Positions 4,740-13,066 are shown, counted from the stretch's first letter. The stretch is DNA of 39,225 bases from Catenulispora sp. (GCA_013361685.1 JABFXP010000567.1:1-39225); one strand, 5' to 3'. Notes: a model not told the origin generated them from the sequence alone. A program made the numbers and translations.

Positions 4740-7055
4740 ATGTCTGCCGCGAGTGGCGCCAGTGGGCCGGACCCCGGCCGGGCGGCGGATCTCACCGAGT
4801 TCATCGACCTGCTCGGCGAGCTGCGCACCTGGGCCGGCCAGCCCTCCTACCGGATCCTGGCCAGACGGGTCGGACCGCTGCTGAGACCGCCGCAGCCGGT
4901 GTCCGCCTCGACGGTCATCGACGCCTTCAAGCCGAACCGCCGCCGCCTGAACCTCGACCTGGTGGTCGCGATCGTGCGCGCGCTCGGTCTGGACGAGGCC
5001 GCCGTGAACCGCTGGCGGCAGTCCTGCCTCCGGGTCCACGCGGCGGTGAAGACCGGCGGCCCCTCTGGTGTGCTCCACCAGCTGCCCGCCGTCCTGCCGA
5101 CCTTCTCCGGGCGCGAGGCGCAGCTGGCCCGGCTGCGGCAGATCGCCGCCCCGGCGGGATCGCCGAGGCCGCGGACCGTCGTCATCTCGGCCATCGAGGG
5201 TATGGCCGGCGTCGGGAAGACCCAGCTGGCGGTGCGCGTCGCGCACGAGCTTGTCCGGTCTGGACGATTCACCGATGTCCAGCTCTTCGCCAACCTGCAC
5301 GGGTTCGATCCGGAATGGCCACCGGCCGATCCGGCCGAGGTCCTGGGAGCCTTCCTGCGGCAGCTGGGGGTGGCGGCGAACCAGCTTCCCGACACCCTGC
5401 CGGAGCGGGCGGCGATGTTCCGGGACCGACTGGACGGCATGGCCGCGTTGATCATCCTGGACAACGCCGCCGACACCCGTCAGATACGGGACCTGATCCC
5501 GGCCTCGCCGTCCTGCCTGACTCTGGTCACCAGCAGACGCAGCCTGGCTGATCTGGACGGGGCGGCGCTTCACCAGCTCGACGTCTTCGAACTGTCGGAG
5601 GCGTTGTCGCTGCTGTCCCGAATCGTCGGCGAGGAGCGGGTGGGCGCCGAGCCGGCCGCCGCCGAGCGGATCGTCCATGCCTGTGGACTGCTTCCCTTGG
5701 CCGTGTCGGTGGCGGGAGCGAAACTTCGTTCCCGTCCAGCTTGGAGCTTGGCGGATCTCGCCCGCACCTTGGAACGCGGTGCGGTGGCGACCAGGGGCCG
5801 GGAGCTCCGGGGCGTGTTCGATGTCTCCTATCGCGCGTTGCCCGAGGCGGCACGCGACGTCTACAGACTGCTGGGTCTGCATCCGGGCGCGGACTTCAGC
5901 GCCGACGCGGTCGCGGCGCTGACCGGCCTGCCCGGCAGCCAGACCAAGGCGATCCTGGAGCTTCTGCTCGACGAACACCTGCTGACCCAGCGCGTCGCGG
6001 ACCGTTATGAGATGCACGACCTACTTCGCGCTTATGCCCGCGAGCTTGCCGCAAACCTGTCGCCCGCTGTGTCCCAGGCAGCCATCCACCGGCTGACCGC
6101 CTGGCAACTGCACAGCGCGGTGAACGCGGGCCAGGCGATGGGGAACAAGGACCGCCCGGTCATCCCGCCCGATCCGCCCAAGACGGGAATCCGTCCGCAG
6201 ACCTTTGCCACCTACGACCAGGCCTCTTCCTGGCTGGACGCAGAACGCGCCAACCTCCGGCTCGGTCAGCAGGCGGCTGCGGCCGAAGGTCTCGACGAGA
6301 TCGTCTACAAGACCGCGTTCGCGCTGCGCAGCTACTACCTACTGCGCCGTCACTTGGAGGACTGGAACGCCTGCTACGACCTCGCTCTGGATGCGGCCCG
6401 CAGAGCCGATGACGCGGAAGCCCAAGCCCGTGCCCTCAACGGCGGTTGCAGCGCCCGCCGCCACAGTGGCCGCCTCGAAGAGGCCGCCGACTACGCACGC
6501 CAAGCACGCGCCATCTACCACCGGCTCGGCGACGGTGTCGGCGAGTCGATAGCCTTGAACAACCTCGGTATCGCCTTGGACGGACTCGGCCGCTTCCGGG
6601 AGTCCGCGGACGTGTACGGGCAGGCCGTCGCTCTCAGCAGGGACGTCGGTGATGCCACGAACGAGGGCATCGCGCTGATGAACGCCGTGGAAGCCCACCT
6701 GCGTCTGGGCAACCGCGAGCGAGGCATCGAGGCCGCCCTGCGGGCTCAGACGATCCTGCGAGCCGCCGGGCACCGGCAGGCCGAGGCCCAGCTGCAGGAG
6801 ACGCTGGGGCAGCTCTACCACACAGACGGTCGCCTCGCCGAGGCCCAGGCCGCCTATCGCCACAGCGCGGCCTTGGCGGCGGAAATCGGAGACGCCCACC
6901 TCGAAGCCTGCGCTCTGCACGCGCTCGGCGACGTCTTCGCCGACGCCGGTTCGCGACGGGAAGCCGAGGCAGCCTGGTCGGAAGCCAGGAAGCTGTATGA
7001 GTCCCTGGACGACCCGAGAGCAGCGGTCGTCGAGACGCTCCTGAACCGGGGATAA
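4740..7055 (+). CDS. HTH-NB-ARC-TPR (STAND) transcriptional regulator
   Basis: A 771-residue STAND protein. Residues about 15-100 form a helical XRE-like region with the basic segment FKPNRRR. The NTPase follows: Walker A GMAGVGKT (154-161), Walker B near LIILDNA, a GLPL-like LLPLAVSVAG, and an MHD motif (425-427) typical of NB-ARC domains. From about 560 to the end, TPR-like repeats appear (AEAQARALN, ESIALNNLGIALDGLGRF, EGIALMNAVEAHLRLG). There is no SARP/BTAD domain, so it is not AfsR. STAND proteins bind a ligand through their repeats and switch state with nucleotide. Here the divergent peptide operon suggests that the mature peptide could be the ligand and the operon the target. ATG at 4740 is preferred; a GTG at 4656 in the same frame would add 28 residues of poor coding character. 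Confidence 0.85.
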   Translation: MSAASGASGPDPGRAADLTEFIDLLGELRTWAGQPSYRILARRVGPLLRPPQPVSASTVIDAFKPNRRRLNLDLVVAIVRALGLDEAAVNRWRQSCLRVHAAVKTGGPSGVLHQLPAVLPTFSGREAQLARLRQIAAPAGSPRPRTVVISAIEGMAGVGKTQLAVRVAHELVRSGRFTDVQLFANLHGFDPEWPPADPAEVLGAFLRQLGVAANQLPDTLPERAAMFRDRLDGMAALIILDNAADTRQIRDLIPASPSCLTLVTSRRSLADLDGAALHQLDVFELSEALSLLSRIVGEERVGAEPAAAERIVHACGLLPLAVSVAGAKLRSRPAWSLADLARTLERGAVATRGRELRGVFDVSYRALPEAARDVYRLLGLHPGADFSADAVAALTGLPGSQTKAILELLLDEHLLTQRVADRYEMHDLLRAYARELAANLSPAVSQAAIHRLTAWQLHSAVNAGQAMGNKDRPVIPPDPPKTGIRPQTFATYDQASSWLDAERANLRLGQQAAAAEGLDEIVYKTAFALRSYYLLRRHLEDWNACYDLALDAARRADDAEAQARALNGGCSARRHSGRLEEAADYARQARAIYHRLGDGVGESIALNNLGIALDGLGRFRESADVYGQAVALSRDVGDATNEGIALMNAVEAHLRLGNRERGIEAALRAQTILRAAGHRQAEAQLQETLGQLYHTDGRLAEAQAAYRHSAALAAEIGDAHLEACALHALGDVFADAGSRREAEAAWSEARKLYESLDDPRAAVVETLLNRG

Positions 7056-7080
7056 CTAAATCGCACCGGAGCAGACGCAC

Positions 7081-7992
7081 CTACACCGGTTCTCCGAGCG
7101 GCCCGTTCGCCACCTCCAGGTTGTCCGTCCAGTGGGCGGCCCAGTCCGGCTGGGATCCGTCGGAATCGGTGAAGCCGTATTCCTTGTACAGGTCCCAGGT
7201 GGCCAGGGCTTGTCCGGACTTCGCGGAGACTGCCGGGTCGGCGGCCAGGGCGGCGACGGCTCTGCCGAGGTAGGCGGGGGTCTCGGAGGCTGCGAAGTTC
7301 GGGTCCTTCGCCGCTCCCTCGCGCCAGGTCGCCTCCGTGACGCCGAAACCTTCCAACATGGCCTCCGAGCGCAGGAAGCCGGGGGTGATGGCGACGGCGG
7401 TCACGCCGTGCGGTTCCAGTTCCGCGGCTTGGGCGAAGGCGAGGCGGATGACGGTGGATTTGGCGAGGTCGTAGAAGAAGGAGCCCCGGTAGCGCGCTGT
7501 GTTGCCGTCGGTGACTTCGACGACGAGTCCGCTCTTGCGGGTGACCATCAAGGGCAGGGCGAGGCGGCTGGTGATGATGTGGGTCTCCACCGCCTGGCGG
7601 AGCAGCCGGAGTCCCATCTCAAGGTTCTGCTCCCACAGGGGAGGCCCCCACTGCGTCAGCGGATCTCCGCCCCAGACACAGTTGACGAGGATGTCGAGGC
7701 GTCCGTTTTGTTCGGCGGCGATCCGGTCCACCAGCGCTTGGACTTCTTCAGCGCGGCTGTGATCGGTGTGTACGGGTATCGCGGTGCCGCCGGCGGCAGA
7801 TATGAGGTCGGCGGTCTCCTCGACGGTTTCGGGGCGATCCATGGCGGAGCGTCTGCTCGCGCTGCTTCGGCCGGTGACGTACACGGTGGCGCCGGCTGCC
7901 GCGAGTTCTACGGCGATGCCTCGGCCGCCGCCCCGGGTGGCCCCCGCTACGAGGGCGATGCGTCCGGCGAGCGGTTTCACTTCGGTGGTCAT
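7081..7992 (-). CDS. SDR-family NAD(P)-dependent oxidoreductase
   Basis: A 303-residue classical-type short-chain dehydrogenase. The dinucleotide-binding loop GATRGGGRGI is near residue 17, with a basic GRSS after the second strand that suggests NADP(H). A variant of the NNAG region is present as LVNCVWGG, and the catalytic YDLAK (YxxxK) follows at about residue 175. The sequence resembles the DHRS1-like subgroup. Its start overlaps the stop of the TetR gene by 4 bases, so the two are cotranscribed and probably share the palindromic operator. The substrate is unknown; a xenobiotic or antibiotic carbonyl is typical of TetR-SDR pairs. Confidence 0.88.
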   Translation of the reverse strand: MTTEVKPLAGRIALVAGATRGGGRGIAVELAAAGATVYVTGRSSASRRSAMDRPETVEETADLISAAGGTAIPVHTDHSRAEEVQALVDRIAAEQNGRLDILVNCVWGGDPLTQWGPPLWEQNLEMGLRLLRQAVETHIITSRLALPLMVTRKSGLVVEVTDGNTARYRGSFFYDLAKSTVIRLAFAQAAELEPHGVTAVAITPGFLRSEAMLEGFGVTEATWREGAAKDPNFAASETPAYLGRAVAALAADPAVSAKSGQALATWDLYKEYGFTDSDGSQPDWAAHWTDNLEVANGPLGEPV

Positions 7993-8603
7993 GGCTGCTC
8001 CGCGGGTTGTGAGTCGGGGGCGAGATGGGGCACCAGGAGTGCGTCGAGGGCCTGGCGGAGTCGGTCGGGAAGTGCGCCGTCACGGTCCAGGGCCCAGTTC
8101 AGTCCGGTGCCGGTGAGTACCGCCTGAACGAGTGCTGTCAGCTGCGTGGTGTCAGTCCCCGCCTTGAGCTCGCCTTCTTCGACGGCCTCGGTCAGGAGCG
8201 CGTTGACGGCGCTCGATCGGGAGCGATGGATGGCGAGCGCGTACTCGTGCAGTTCGGGATCGGTGAGGTCCAGGCACAGGAACGCGAGGTGGTTGGCGAA
8301 GGTCTCCGGCGTGGTCAGGGGTGCCATCGCGCCCACCACCAGGGCCGCCAGCGCGGCCAGCGGGGACGAGTGCCCGGCCCGCAGCCGCTCGTGGTGCCCG
8401 TCGACGGCTTCCGCCGAGGTCCTGGCCAGCGCGACGAGGAGCCCGCGTTTGGAACCGAAGCGCTGGATCAGCGTGCCGGGTACCAGCCCGACCTCGCTCG
8501 CGACGGCGGCCAACGTCAACCGCGCCGGCCCGACCCGGCCGATGACGTCAGCCGCCGCCCGCAGGATCACCTCGTCCTCCTGGCCCCGGGGGCGTCCCGC
8601 CAC
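7989..8603 (-). CDS. TetR-family transcriptional regulator
   Basis: A 204-residue regulator. The N-terminal helix-turn-helix is clear: LTLAAVASEVGLVPGTLIQRFGSK in pieces from about residue 29. The divergent C-terminal ligand domain is helical and contains HLAFLCLDLTDPELHEYAL. The start is GTG at 8603, supported by AAGGAGGA just upstream on the minus strand. A 26-base palindrome overlaps the promoter/leader immediately upstream, pointing to autorepression. The SDR gene follows with an ATGA overlap, so repression would cover both genes. Confidence 0.9.
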   Translation of the reverse strand: MAGRPRGQEDEVILRAAADVIGRVGPARLTLAAVASEVGLVPGTLIQRFGSKRGLLVALARTSAEAVDGHHERLRAGHSSPLAALAALVVGAMAPLTTPETFANHLAFLCLDLTDPELHEYALAIHRSRSSAVNALLTEAVEEGELKAGTDTTQLTALVQAVLTGTGLNWALDRDGALPDRLRQALDALLVPHLAPDSQPAEQP

Positions 8604-8612
8604 GGCTCCTCC

Positions 8613-8638
8613 TTAATAACTGAACGTTCATTTATTAA
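8613..8638. promoter_or_regulatory. Palindromic TetR operator
   Basis: The centre TGAACGTTCA (8621-8630) is a perfect palindrome. It is flanked by TTAATAA (8613-8619) and TTATTAA (8632-8638), which also pair. Only the C8620/T8631 pair fails across 26 bases. It sits 10 bases before the GTG start of the TetR gene, overlapping its ribosome-binding site region. Confidence 0.8.
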
Positions 8639-8718
8639 AGCGGACCGCGACCGCCACGGCAACCCGCGATGACGACAAGGGGTTACCTCAACAATCCCCG
8701 GGACCGCTCCTGCCGCCA

Positions 8719-8727
8719 TGTTACGGT
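8719..8727 (+). promoter_or_regulatory. Possible extended -10 promoter for the ABC-F leader
   Basis: TGT followed by TACGGT (8722-8727) fits an extended -10 element (TGn plus TAnnnT). Transcription would begin near 8734, upstream of the leader ORF at 8758. No good -35 is visible. Confidence 0.35.
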
Positions 8728-8757
8728 TGTAGACGTTCCCGTCTTCAGGAGTGCGAC

Positions 8758-8787
8758 ATGTTGGGTGACGACGACATCTCCGGCTGA
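8758..8787 (+). CDS. Nine-codon leader ORF upstream of the ABC-F gene
   Basis: Encodes MLGDDDISG and stops. It has its own good Shine-Dalgarno, AGGAG at 8747-8751, six bases before the ATG. It is followed by a 74-base stretch and then an intrinsic terminator just before the ABC-F start. Short leader ORFs of this kind sense ribosome stalling by antibiotics and control downstream resistance ABC-F genes. Whether this one does so is inferred from layout. Confidence 0.6.
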   Translation: MLGDDDISG

Positions 8788-8861
8788 GCCGCCGGTTTCC
8801 GAGCTGGGCTGGATCGTTGATCCGCCGCTCGCGTCTGTCTGTTCGTTCCCCCGCTGATCTC

Positions 8862-8895
8862 CCCGCATCGAGCGTCTGCTCTGCGGGCTCCTTTT
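8862..8895 (+). terminator. Attenuator: intrinsic terminator before the ABC-F start codon
   Basis: CCCGCA (8862-8867) pairs with TGCGGG (8882-8887), and GAGC (8870-8873) with GCTC (8878-8881) around the loop GTCT, leaving a 2-base bulge. CTCCTTTT follows. A terminator 14 bases before the ATG of the main gene makes sense only as a conditional attenuator. An antiterminator partner is not clear by eye; GCTCG at 8827-8831 could pair with CGAGC at 8869-8873. Confidence 0.7.
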
Positions 8896-8908
8896 GAGGG
8901 CTCCCACC

Positions 8909-10531
8909 ATGTCTGTCTCTCCCATCGTGGTCACCGATCTGTCCTTCTCCTGGCCGGACGACGTGCCGGTGTTCCAGGACCTCACCTTCAACGTCGACGC
9001 CGAGCGCGTCGGGCTGGTCGCCCCCAACGGCGCGGGCAAGAGCACGCTGCTGCGGCTGATCGCCGGGGAGCTCACGCCGCGGTCCGGGTCGGTCTCGGTC
9101 GCGGGCGTCCTGGGGTATCTGCCGCAGGACCTGCCGCTGGTCGCCGAGCGGAGTGTGGCCGAGGTGCTCGGGGTGGCCGAGATCATCGCGGCGCTGGACG
9201 CCATCGAGGCCGGGGACACCGACGAGCGGCACTTCACCGTGATCGGGGACGACTGGGACGTCGAGGACCGGGCCCGGGTCGAGCTGGACCGGCTGGGTCT
9301 GGGGCAGGTGTCGCTGCGCGATCCGCTCAGTGCGCTGTCCGGCGGCCAGGCGATCTCCCTCGGGCTGGCCGCGCAGCTGGTGCGGCGGCCGGACGTGCTG
9401 CTGCTGGACGAGCCGACCAACAATCTGGACGGTGCGGCCCGGCAGCGGCTGTACGAGGTGCTGGAGAAGTGGCGCGGCTGCCTGCTGGTGGTCAGCCACG
9501 ACCGGGAGCTGCTGGAGCGGATGGACCGGATCGCAGAGCTCGACGACAGCCGGATCCGCTTCTACGGCGGCAACTTCAGCGCGTATCAGGAGGCTGTCGA
9601 GAACGAGCGGGAGTCGGCGGAGCGGCGGCTGCGCAACGCCGAGCAGGAGCTGAAGCGCGAGAAGCGGGAGTTGCAGCAGGCCCGGGAGCGGGCCGAGCGG
9701 CGGGCCGGGAACGCGGCCCGGAACCTGGACAACGCCGGGCTGGCGCGGATCGTCGCCGGCGGGCTCAAGCGCAGCGCGGAGAACGCGGCCGGCAGCGCGC
9801 GGCAGATGCACGCCTCCCGGGTGCAGGACGCGAAGGAGCGGGTCGACGACGCCGCCCGGGCGGTGCGCTCGGACCAGCAGATCGCGCTGGAGCTGCCGGC
9901 GACCCGGGTCCCGGCCGGACGCACCCTGTTCGTCGGTGAGCACCTGCGCAAGCGCTTCGGCGACCGCGAGCTGTTCGCCGGGGACGGCGCGGACCTGACG
10001 GTGCGCGGGCCCGAGCGGATCGCCCTGACCGGTGCCAACGGCGCGGGCAAGAGCACCCTGCTGCGGCTGATCAGCGGCGACCTGACCCCGGACGCCGGCA
10101 CGGTCCAGCACGCCGAGGGCCGCACCGCCTACCTGTCGCAGCGGCTTGACCTGCTGGACGGGGACCGCACCGTCGCCGAGAACCTGGCCGCCGCGGCGCC
10201 GGCGCTGCCCGACGCCGAACGGCTGCACCTGCTGGCCCGCTTCCTGTTCCGGGGCCAGCGCATCCACCTCCCGGTCCGTGCGCTGTCCGGCGGCGAGCGG
10301 CTGCGCGCGACGCTGGCGTGCGTGCTGTACGCCGAGCCGGCGCCGCAGCTGCTGCTGCTCGACGAGCCGACGAACAACCTGGACCTGGTCAGCGTCGGGC
10401 AGCTGGAGAGCGCGCTGAACGCGTATCAGGGCGCGTTCATCGTGATCAGCCACGACGAACGGTTCCTTGCGGAGATCAAGGTGGAGCGGCGGTTGGCGCT
10501 GGTGGACGGGCGGCTGGTCGAGGGCCGGTGA
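8909..10531 (+). CDS. ABC-F family ATPase (ribosome-protection type)
   Basis: A 540-residue protein with two ABC domains and no membrane segment. First domain: Walker A APNGAGKST, signature LSGGQ, Walker B VLLLDEPTNNLD. Second domain: GANGAGKST, LSGGE, LLLLDEPTNNLD. A long charged Arg/Glu-rich linker lies between them, as in ABC-F proteins. These act on the ribosome, and many give resistance to macrolides, lincosamides, streptogramins or pleuromutilins. ATG at 8909 is chosen over an upstream TTG because GAGGG lies 8 bases before it. The leader ORF plus terminator upstream supports an antibiotic-inducible resistance role. The drug class cannot be told from sequence. Confidence 0.92.
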   Translation: MSVSPIVVTDLSFSWPDDVPVFQDLTFNVDAERVGLVAPNGAGKSTLLRLIAGELTPRSGSVSVAGVLGYLPQDLPLVAERSVAEVLGVAEIIAALDAIEAGDTDERHFTVIGDDWDVEDRARVELDRLGLGQVSLRDPLSALSGGQAISLGLAAQLVRRPDVLLLDEPTNNLDGAARQRLYEVLEKWRGCLLVVSHDRELLERMDRIAELDDSRIRFYGGNFSAYQEAVENERESAERRLRNAEQELKREKRELQQARERAERRAGNAARNLDNAGLARIVAGGLKRSAENAAGSARQMHASRVQDAKERVDDAARAVRSDQQIALELPATRVPAGRTLFVGEHLRKRFGDRELFAGDGADLTVRGPERIALTGANGAGKSTLLRLISGDLTPDAGTVQHAEGRTAYLSQRLDLLDGDRTVAENLAAAAPALPDAERLHLLARFLFRGQRIHLPVRALSGGERLRATLACVLYAEPAPQLLLLDEPTNNLDLVSVGQLESALNAYQGAFIVISHDERFLAEIKVERRLALVDGRLVEGR

Positions 10532-10607
10532 GCCAGGCCCTCCGAGGCGGTGCACGGCGGTGGCCGGCGCGCCCCGGAGGGGGAGCCGGAGGCCGGATCC
10601 CAGCGGT

Positions 10608-12131
10608 TCAGCTGTAGTGCACCAGCGTGGGCCACAACCGGGACCAGGGCTGGTGCGGCCCCGAGCACACCCAGATCGGGACGCCCTGCTCCTGGTTGTC
10701 GGCCTTCAGGCCGTTGTCGACCACGCCGGCCTGGACACAGCCGGTGAGGAAGTCAGGGGCTTGATCCCCGCGGAAGCCGACGGCCACCACCGGTCCGTCC
10801 TGGGCGTCGGTGGGGACGCCGAAGCGCTGGTAGCCGTCGTGGGGGGCGTAGGCGAAGGGCAGGCCGGCGCCGGGGCCGAAGTGGGCCAGGGCGCCGGCGT
10901 CGCCGTAGTTCTCGGCGAGGATCACGGCGCGGGGGCGCTGCTGCGGGGGGATGGTGGCGTAGGCGCCGGCGGTGGTGGCGACCAGGCTCGGCCAGCCGAT
11001 GGTCTCGCCGTTCTCCTTGTTGATGTTGATGAAGCCCCACGCCACGAAGGTCCGCACCGGCAGCGCCGGGGTGACAAGCAGGGCGGTCGTCACCGCCGTC
11101 AAGGCCACCGAGGCCCACAGCCACGCCGCGCGCACCCGCTCCCGCCCTCGGCGCAGCCAGTCCACGACGGCCACCGACCCGGCGCCGAACAGCAACGGCA
11201 GGAAGCCGTCGGGGTAGTAGCGCTTGCCACCGGTGATCGCGAGCAGGGCCAGCAGCAGCGGGTAGGCCCAGGCGAGCATGCGGTAGGGCCGGGTCTGCGC
11301 GCCGCGCAGAAGGCGCCACAGGCCGGCGATCCAGATCGGGGTGGCGCCGGTGGCGGCTTCCAGTTGGAACGGCAGCAGGTTCGCGCGTTCGTCGCTCTGC
11401 CCGGATATGTGGCCCATCATCTTGGCCTCGGGCCAGCCGTGCTGCCCCTGCCAGATGAGATAGGGCAGCCACAGCAGCACCGCGATCGCGGCCGCCGACC
11501 ACACCCACCGGTTCGCGAACAGCTCGCGCGGCCCTGAGATCAGAGCCCCGATGACCAGGATCGCGGCCAGGCCGGCCACGAGGTTGTTGTTCAGCAGCCC
11601 CAGCCCCGCGACCGCGCCGATCACCGGCCACAGCCGGTCCTGGCGGGTCCGCAGCCAGCGCAGCACCAGCCACAGGATCACCGACCACACCAGGAAGTCC
11701 ACGGTCGCGGTGACGAAGATGTGGCCCAGGAACAATGCCATCGGCGTCGCGGCGGTGGCCGCCGCCGCGATCACCTGGGCGGCCCGGGTCCCCCGCAACT
11801 CGCGCGCGCACGCCGCGGCCAGGTACACCATCCCGAGCGAGCACAGCAGCGGCACGATCCGCACCGCCGCCACCGCCGTCCCGAACAGCGCGGTCTCCCC
11901 GCGCATCAACAGCGGGGTCAGCGGCGGCTGGTCGTCGTAGCCCCAGGCCAGGTGCCGCCCGGCTTCGAGGAAGTAGAGCTCGTCGCGGTGGTAGCCGTAC
12001 CGCGCCGAGGTGGCGAGGAGGTAGGCGGCGGTCAGCGCGGCCACTGCCGTCACCGGCCGCCAGGCGAAGGCCGGGAGGCGGGCGGAGAGTGTAGCGGGAT
12101 CAGGGTTCTGCGGAGCCTGAACGCTCACCAT
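10608..12131 (-). CDS. GT39-like membrane glycosyltransferase
   Basis: A 507-residue polytopic protein of the dolichyl-phosphate-mannose/ArnT-like GT-C superfamily. The first extracytoplasmic loop carries the acidic signature HRDELYF, followed by DDQPPLTPLL, typical of GT-C catalytic loops. About ten or more hydrophobic segments follow, then a soluble C-terminal domain from about residue 370 that may bind an acceptor. Such enzymes move sugars from a polyprenyl-phosphate donor to proteins or cell-wall polymers outside the membrane. The gene stands alone and is convergent with the ABC-F gene. Donor and acceptor are not predictable. Confidence 0.85.
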   Translation of the reverse strand: MVSVQAPQNPDPATLSARLPAFAWRPVTAVAALTAAYLLATSARYGYHRDELYFLEAGRHLAWGYDDQPPLTPLLMRGETALFGTAVAAVRIVPLLCSLGMVYLAAACARELRGTRAAQVIAAAATAATPMALFLGHIFVTATVDFLVWSVILWLVLRWLRTRQDRLWPVIGAVAGLGLLNNNLVAGLAAILVIGALISGPRELFANRWVWSAAAIAVLLWLPYLIWQGQHGWPEAKMMGHISGQSDERANLLPFQLEAATGATPIWIAGLWRLLRGAQTRPYRMLAWAYPLLLALLAITGGKRYYPDGFLPLLFGAGSVAVVDWLRRGRERVRAAWLWASVALTAVTTALLVTPALPVRTFVAWGFININKENGETIGWPSLVATTAGAYATIPPQQRPRAVILAENYGDAGALAHFGPGAGLPFAYAPHDGYQRFGVPTDAQDGPVVAVGFRGDQAPDFLTGCVQAGVVDNGLKADNQEQGVPIWVCSGPHQPWSRLWPTLVHYS

Positions 12132-12229
12132 GGATGGATGGTAGCGCCGGACAAGTCAATGCACGATGGGTCGAGCCCGGCCGGTCCGAGTCCGCCGGGC
12201 CACGGCGCCGCCGGGCCACCGCGCCACCC

Positions 12230-12931
12230 TCAGCCGACGACCGCCGCGACCTCGCCCTTGACCGTCGCGAGGTCCTTGGTCACCGTCGCGGCCGCCGCGT
12301 CCAGGTCCGCCTGGGCGACGGCGCCCTGTTGATACTGCGCCGCCGTGGCCACCCAGCTGCCCAGGTCCTCTTTCATCGTCTCCATGTCGCGCGACCACTG
12401 GTTCAGCGCCGAGGAATGCTTGCCGTACGCCTGCCGGGCCCTTTCGGCCGCGGCCAGGTAGGTCGTGTCGGCCTCAGGGTTCGGAGATATCCGGAACTTG
12501 GCGAGCGCCGCGGCCGGCGACGCCGGGTCGGCGTAAGCCTTGCTGTAGGCCACGGGGTCCGGGTAGCGAGTGGTGCCCACGATCTTCTGGCCTGTGGCGA
12601 ACAGGTCCGTGTAGTGCTGCACGGAGTCCAGCAGCAGTTTCGACGCCTTGGCCGAGCCCTTGAGCCCGTCGGCCCCGCTCCCGCCGGCGTCGCCGGCCGC
12701 GCCGTCCGCGCCGCCGGCCGCCTGATCGGCGTTCGTGGTCGTCCGGCCGCCGTCGCCGGCCGAACCCGCTTCGTCGTCGAACGCGCCGCAGGAGCTGGCC
12801 AGGGCGAGCAGCACCATCACGACGGCCAGGCCGGACAGGATCAGCAGGCCCTGCCGCTGGCCCATCCCCAGCACCCGGCGCAGCGGTCGGCCCCGGCGGC
12901 CCAGTCCCGGCGTCCAGTCAATCTTCGGCAC
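12230..12931 (-). CDS. Membrane-anchored protein of unknown function
   Basis: A 233-residue protein with a basic N-terminal stretch and one hydrophobic segment at about 29-47 (LLILSGLAVVMVLLALAS) ending in SSCGAF. That end resembles a weak lipobox but lacks the usual leucine at -3. A Gly/Ala/Asp-rich linker (about 50-90) follows, and then a helical domain with regularly spaced Ala and Gln. The GTG start lies 6 bases after TAGTTT on its strand, so the mRNA may be leaderless. It is divergent from the efflux operon and the two share a 135-base regulatory region. I recognise no family. Confidence 0.6.
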   Translation of the reverse strand: MPKIDWTPGLGRRGRPLRRVLGMGQRQGLLILSGLAVVMVLLALASSCGAFDDEAGSAGDGGRTTTNADQAAGGADGAAGDAGGSGADGLKGSAKASKLLLDSVQHYTDLFATGQKIVGTTRYPDPVAYSKAYADPASPAAALAKFRISPNPEADTTYLAAAERARQAYGKHSSALNQWSRDMETMKEDLGSWVATAAQYQQGAVAQADLDAAAATVTKDLATVKGEVAAVVG

Positions 12932-13013
12932 CCGGTGAAACTATCGGGGACCGGGGTCTGTTCACCAGGGTGTCGAATAACGAGATGCGCGGTGCGGACG
13001 GGCCGGCGCGGAC

Positions 13014-13042
13014 CTGAAGGTCACCCTTCACCTTCGCTTCAG
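13014..13042. promoter_or_regulatory. Candidate response-regulator site upstream of the efflux operon
   Basis: CTGAAG (13014-13019) and CTTCAG (13037-13042) form an inverted repeat. In between lie spaced TTC steps (CCTTCA, CCTTCG, CTTCAG) of the kind bound by OmpR-type regulators. It lies 25 bases before the start of the fusion-protein gene and within the divergent promoter region. The operon encodes its own OmpR-type regulator. Confidence 0.4.
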
Positions 13043-13066
13043 CCGGACACGGAAACCTCTGGCGCC

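Noticed and set aside
4740-7055. AfsR/SARP-type regulator
   Set aside because: NB-ARC and TPR parts are similar, but the N-terminus lacks the winged helix and BTAD domain of SARPs.
8669-8857. 62-residue rightward frame in the ABC-F leader
   Set aside because: No ribosome-binding site and poor codon bias. The short ORF at 8758 in another frame has a proper Shine-Dalgarno and fits attenuation.
8567-10555. 662-residue leftward frame opposite the ABC-F gene
   Set aside because: Gln/Pro/Arg-rich antisense of an ABC-F protein with intact Walker motifs on the other strand.
12134-13066. Upstream extension of the fusion-protein frame
   Set aside because: It lies antisense to the membrane-anchored protein gene and encodes Arg/Gly-rich sequence; the protein start with a membrane anchor is at 13067.
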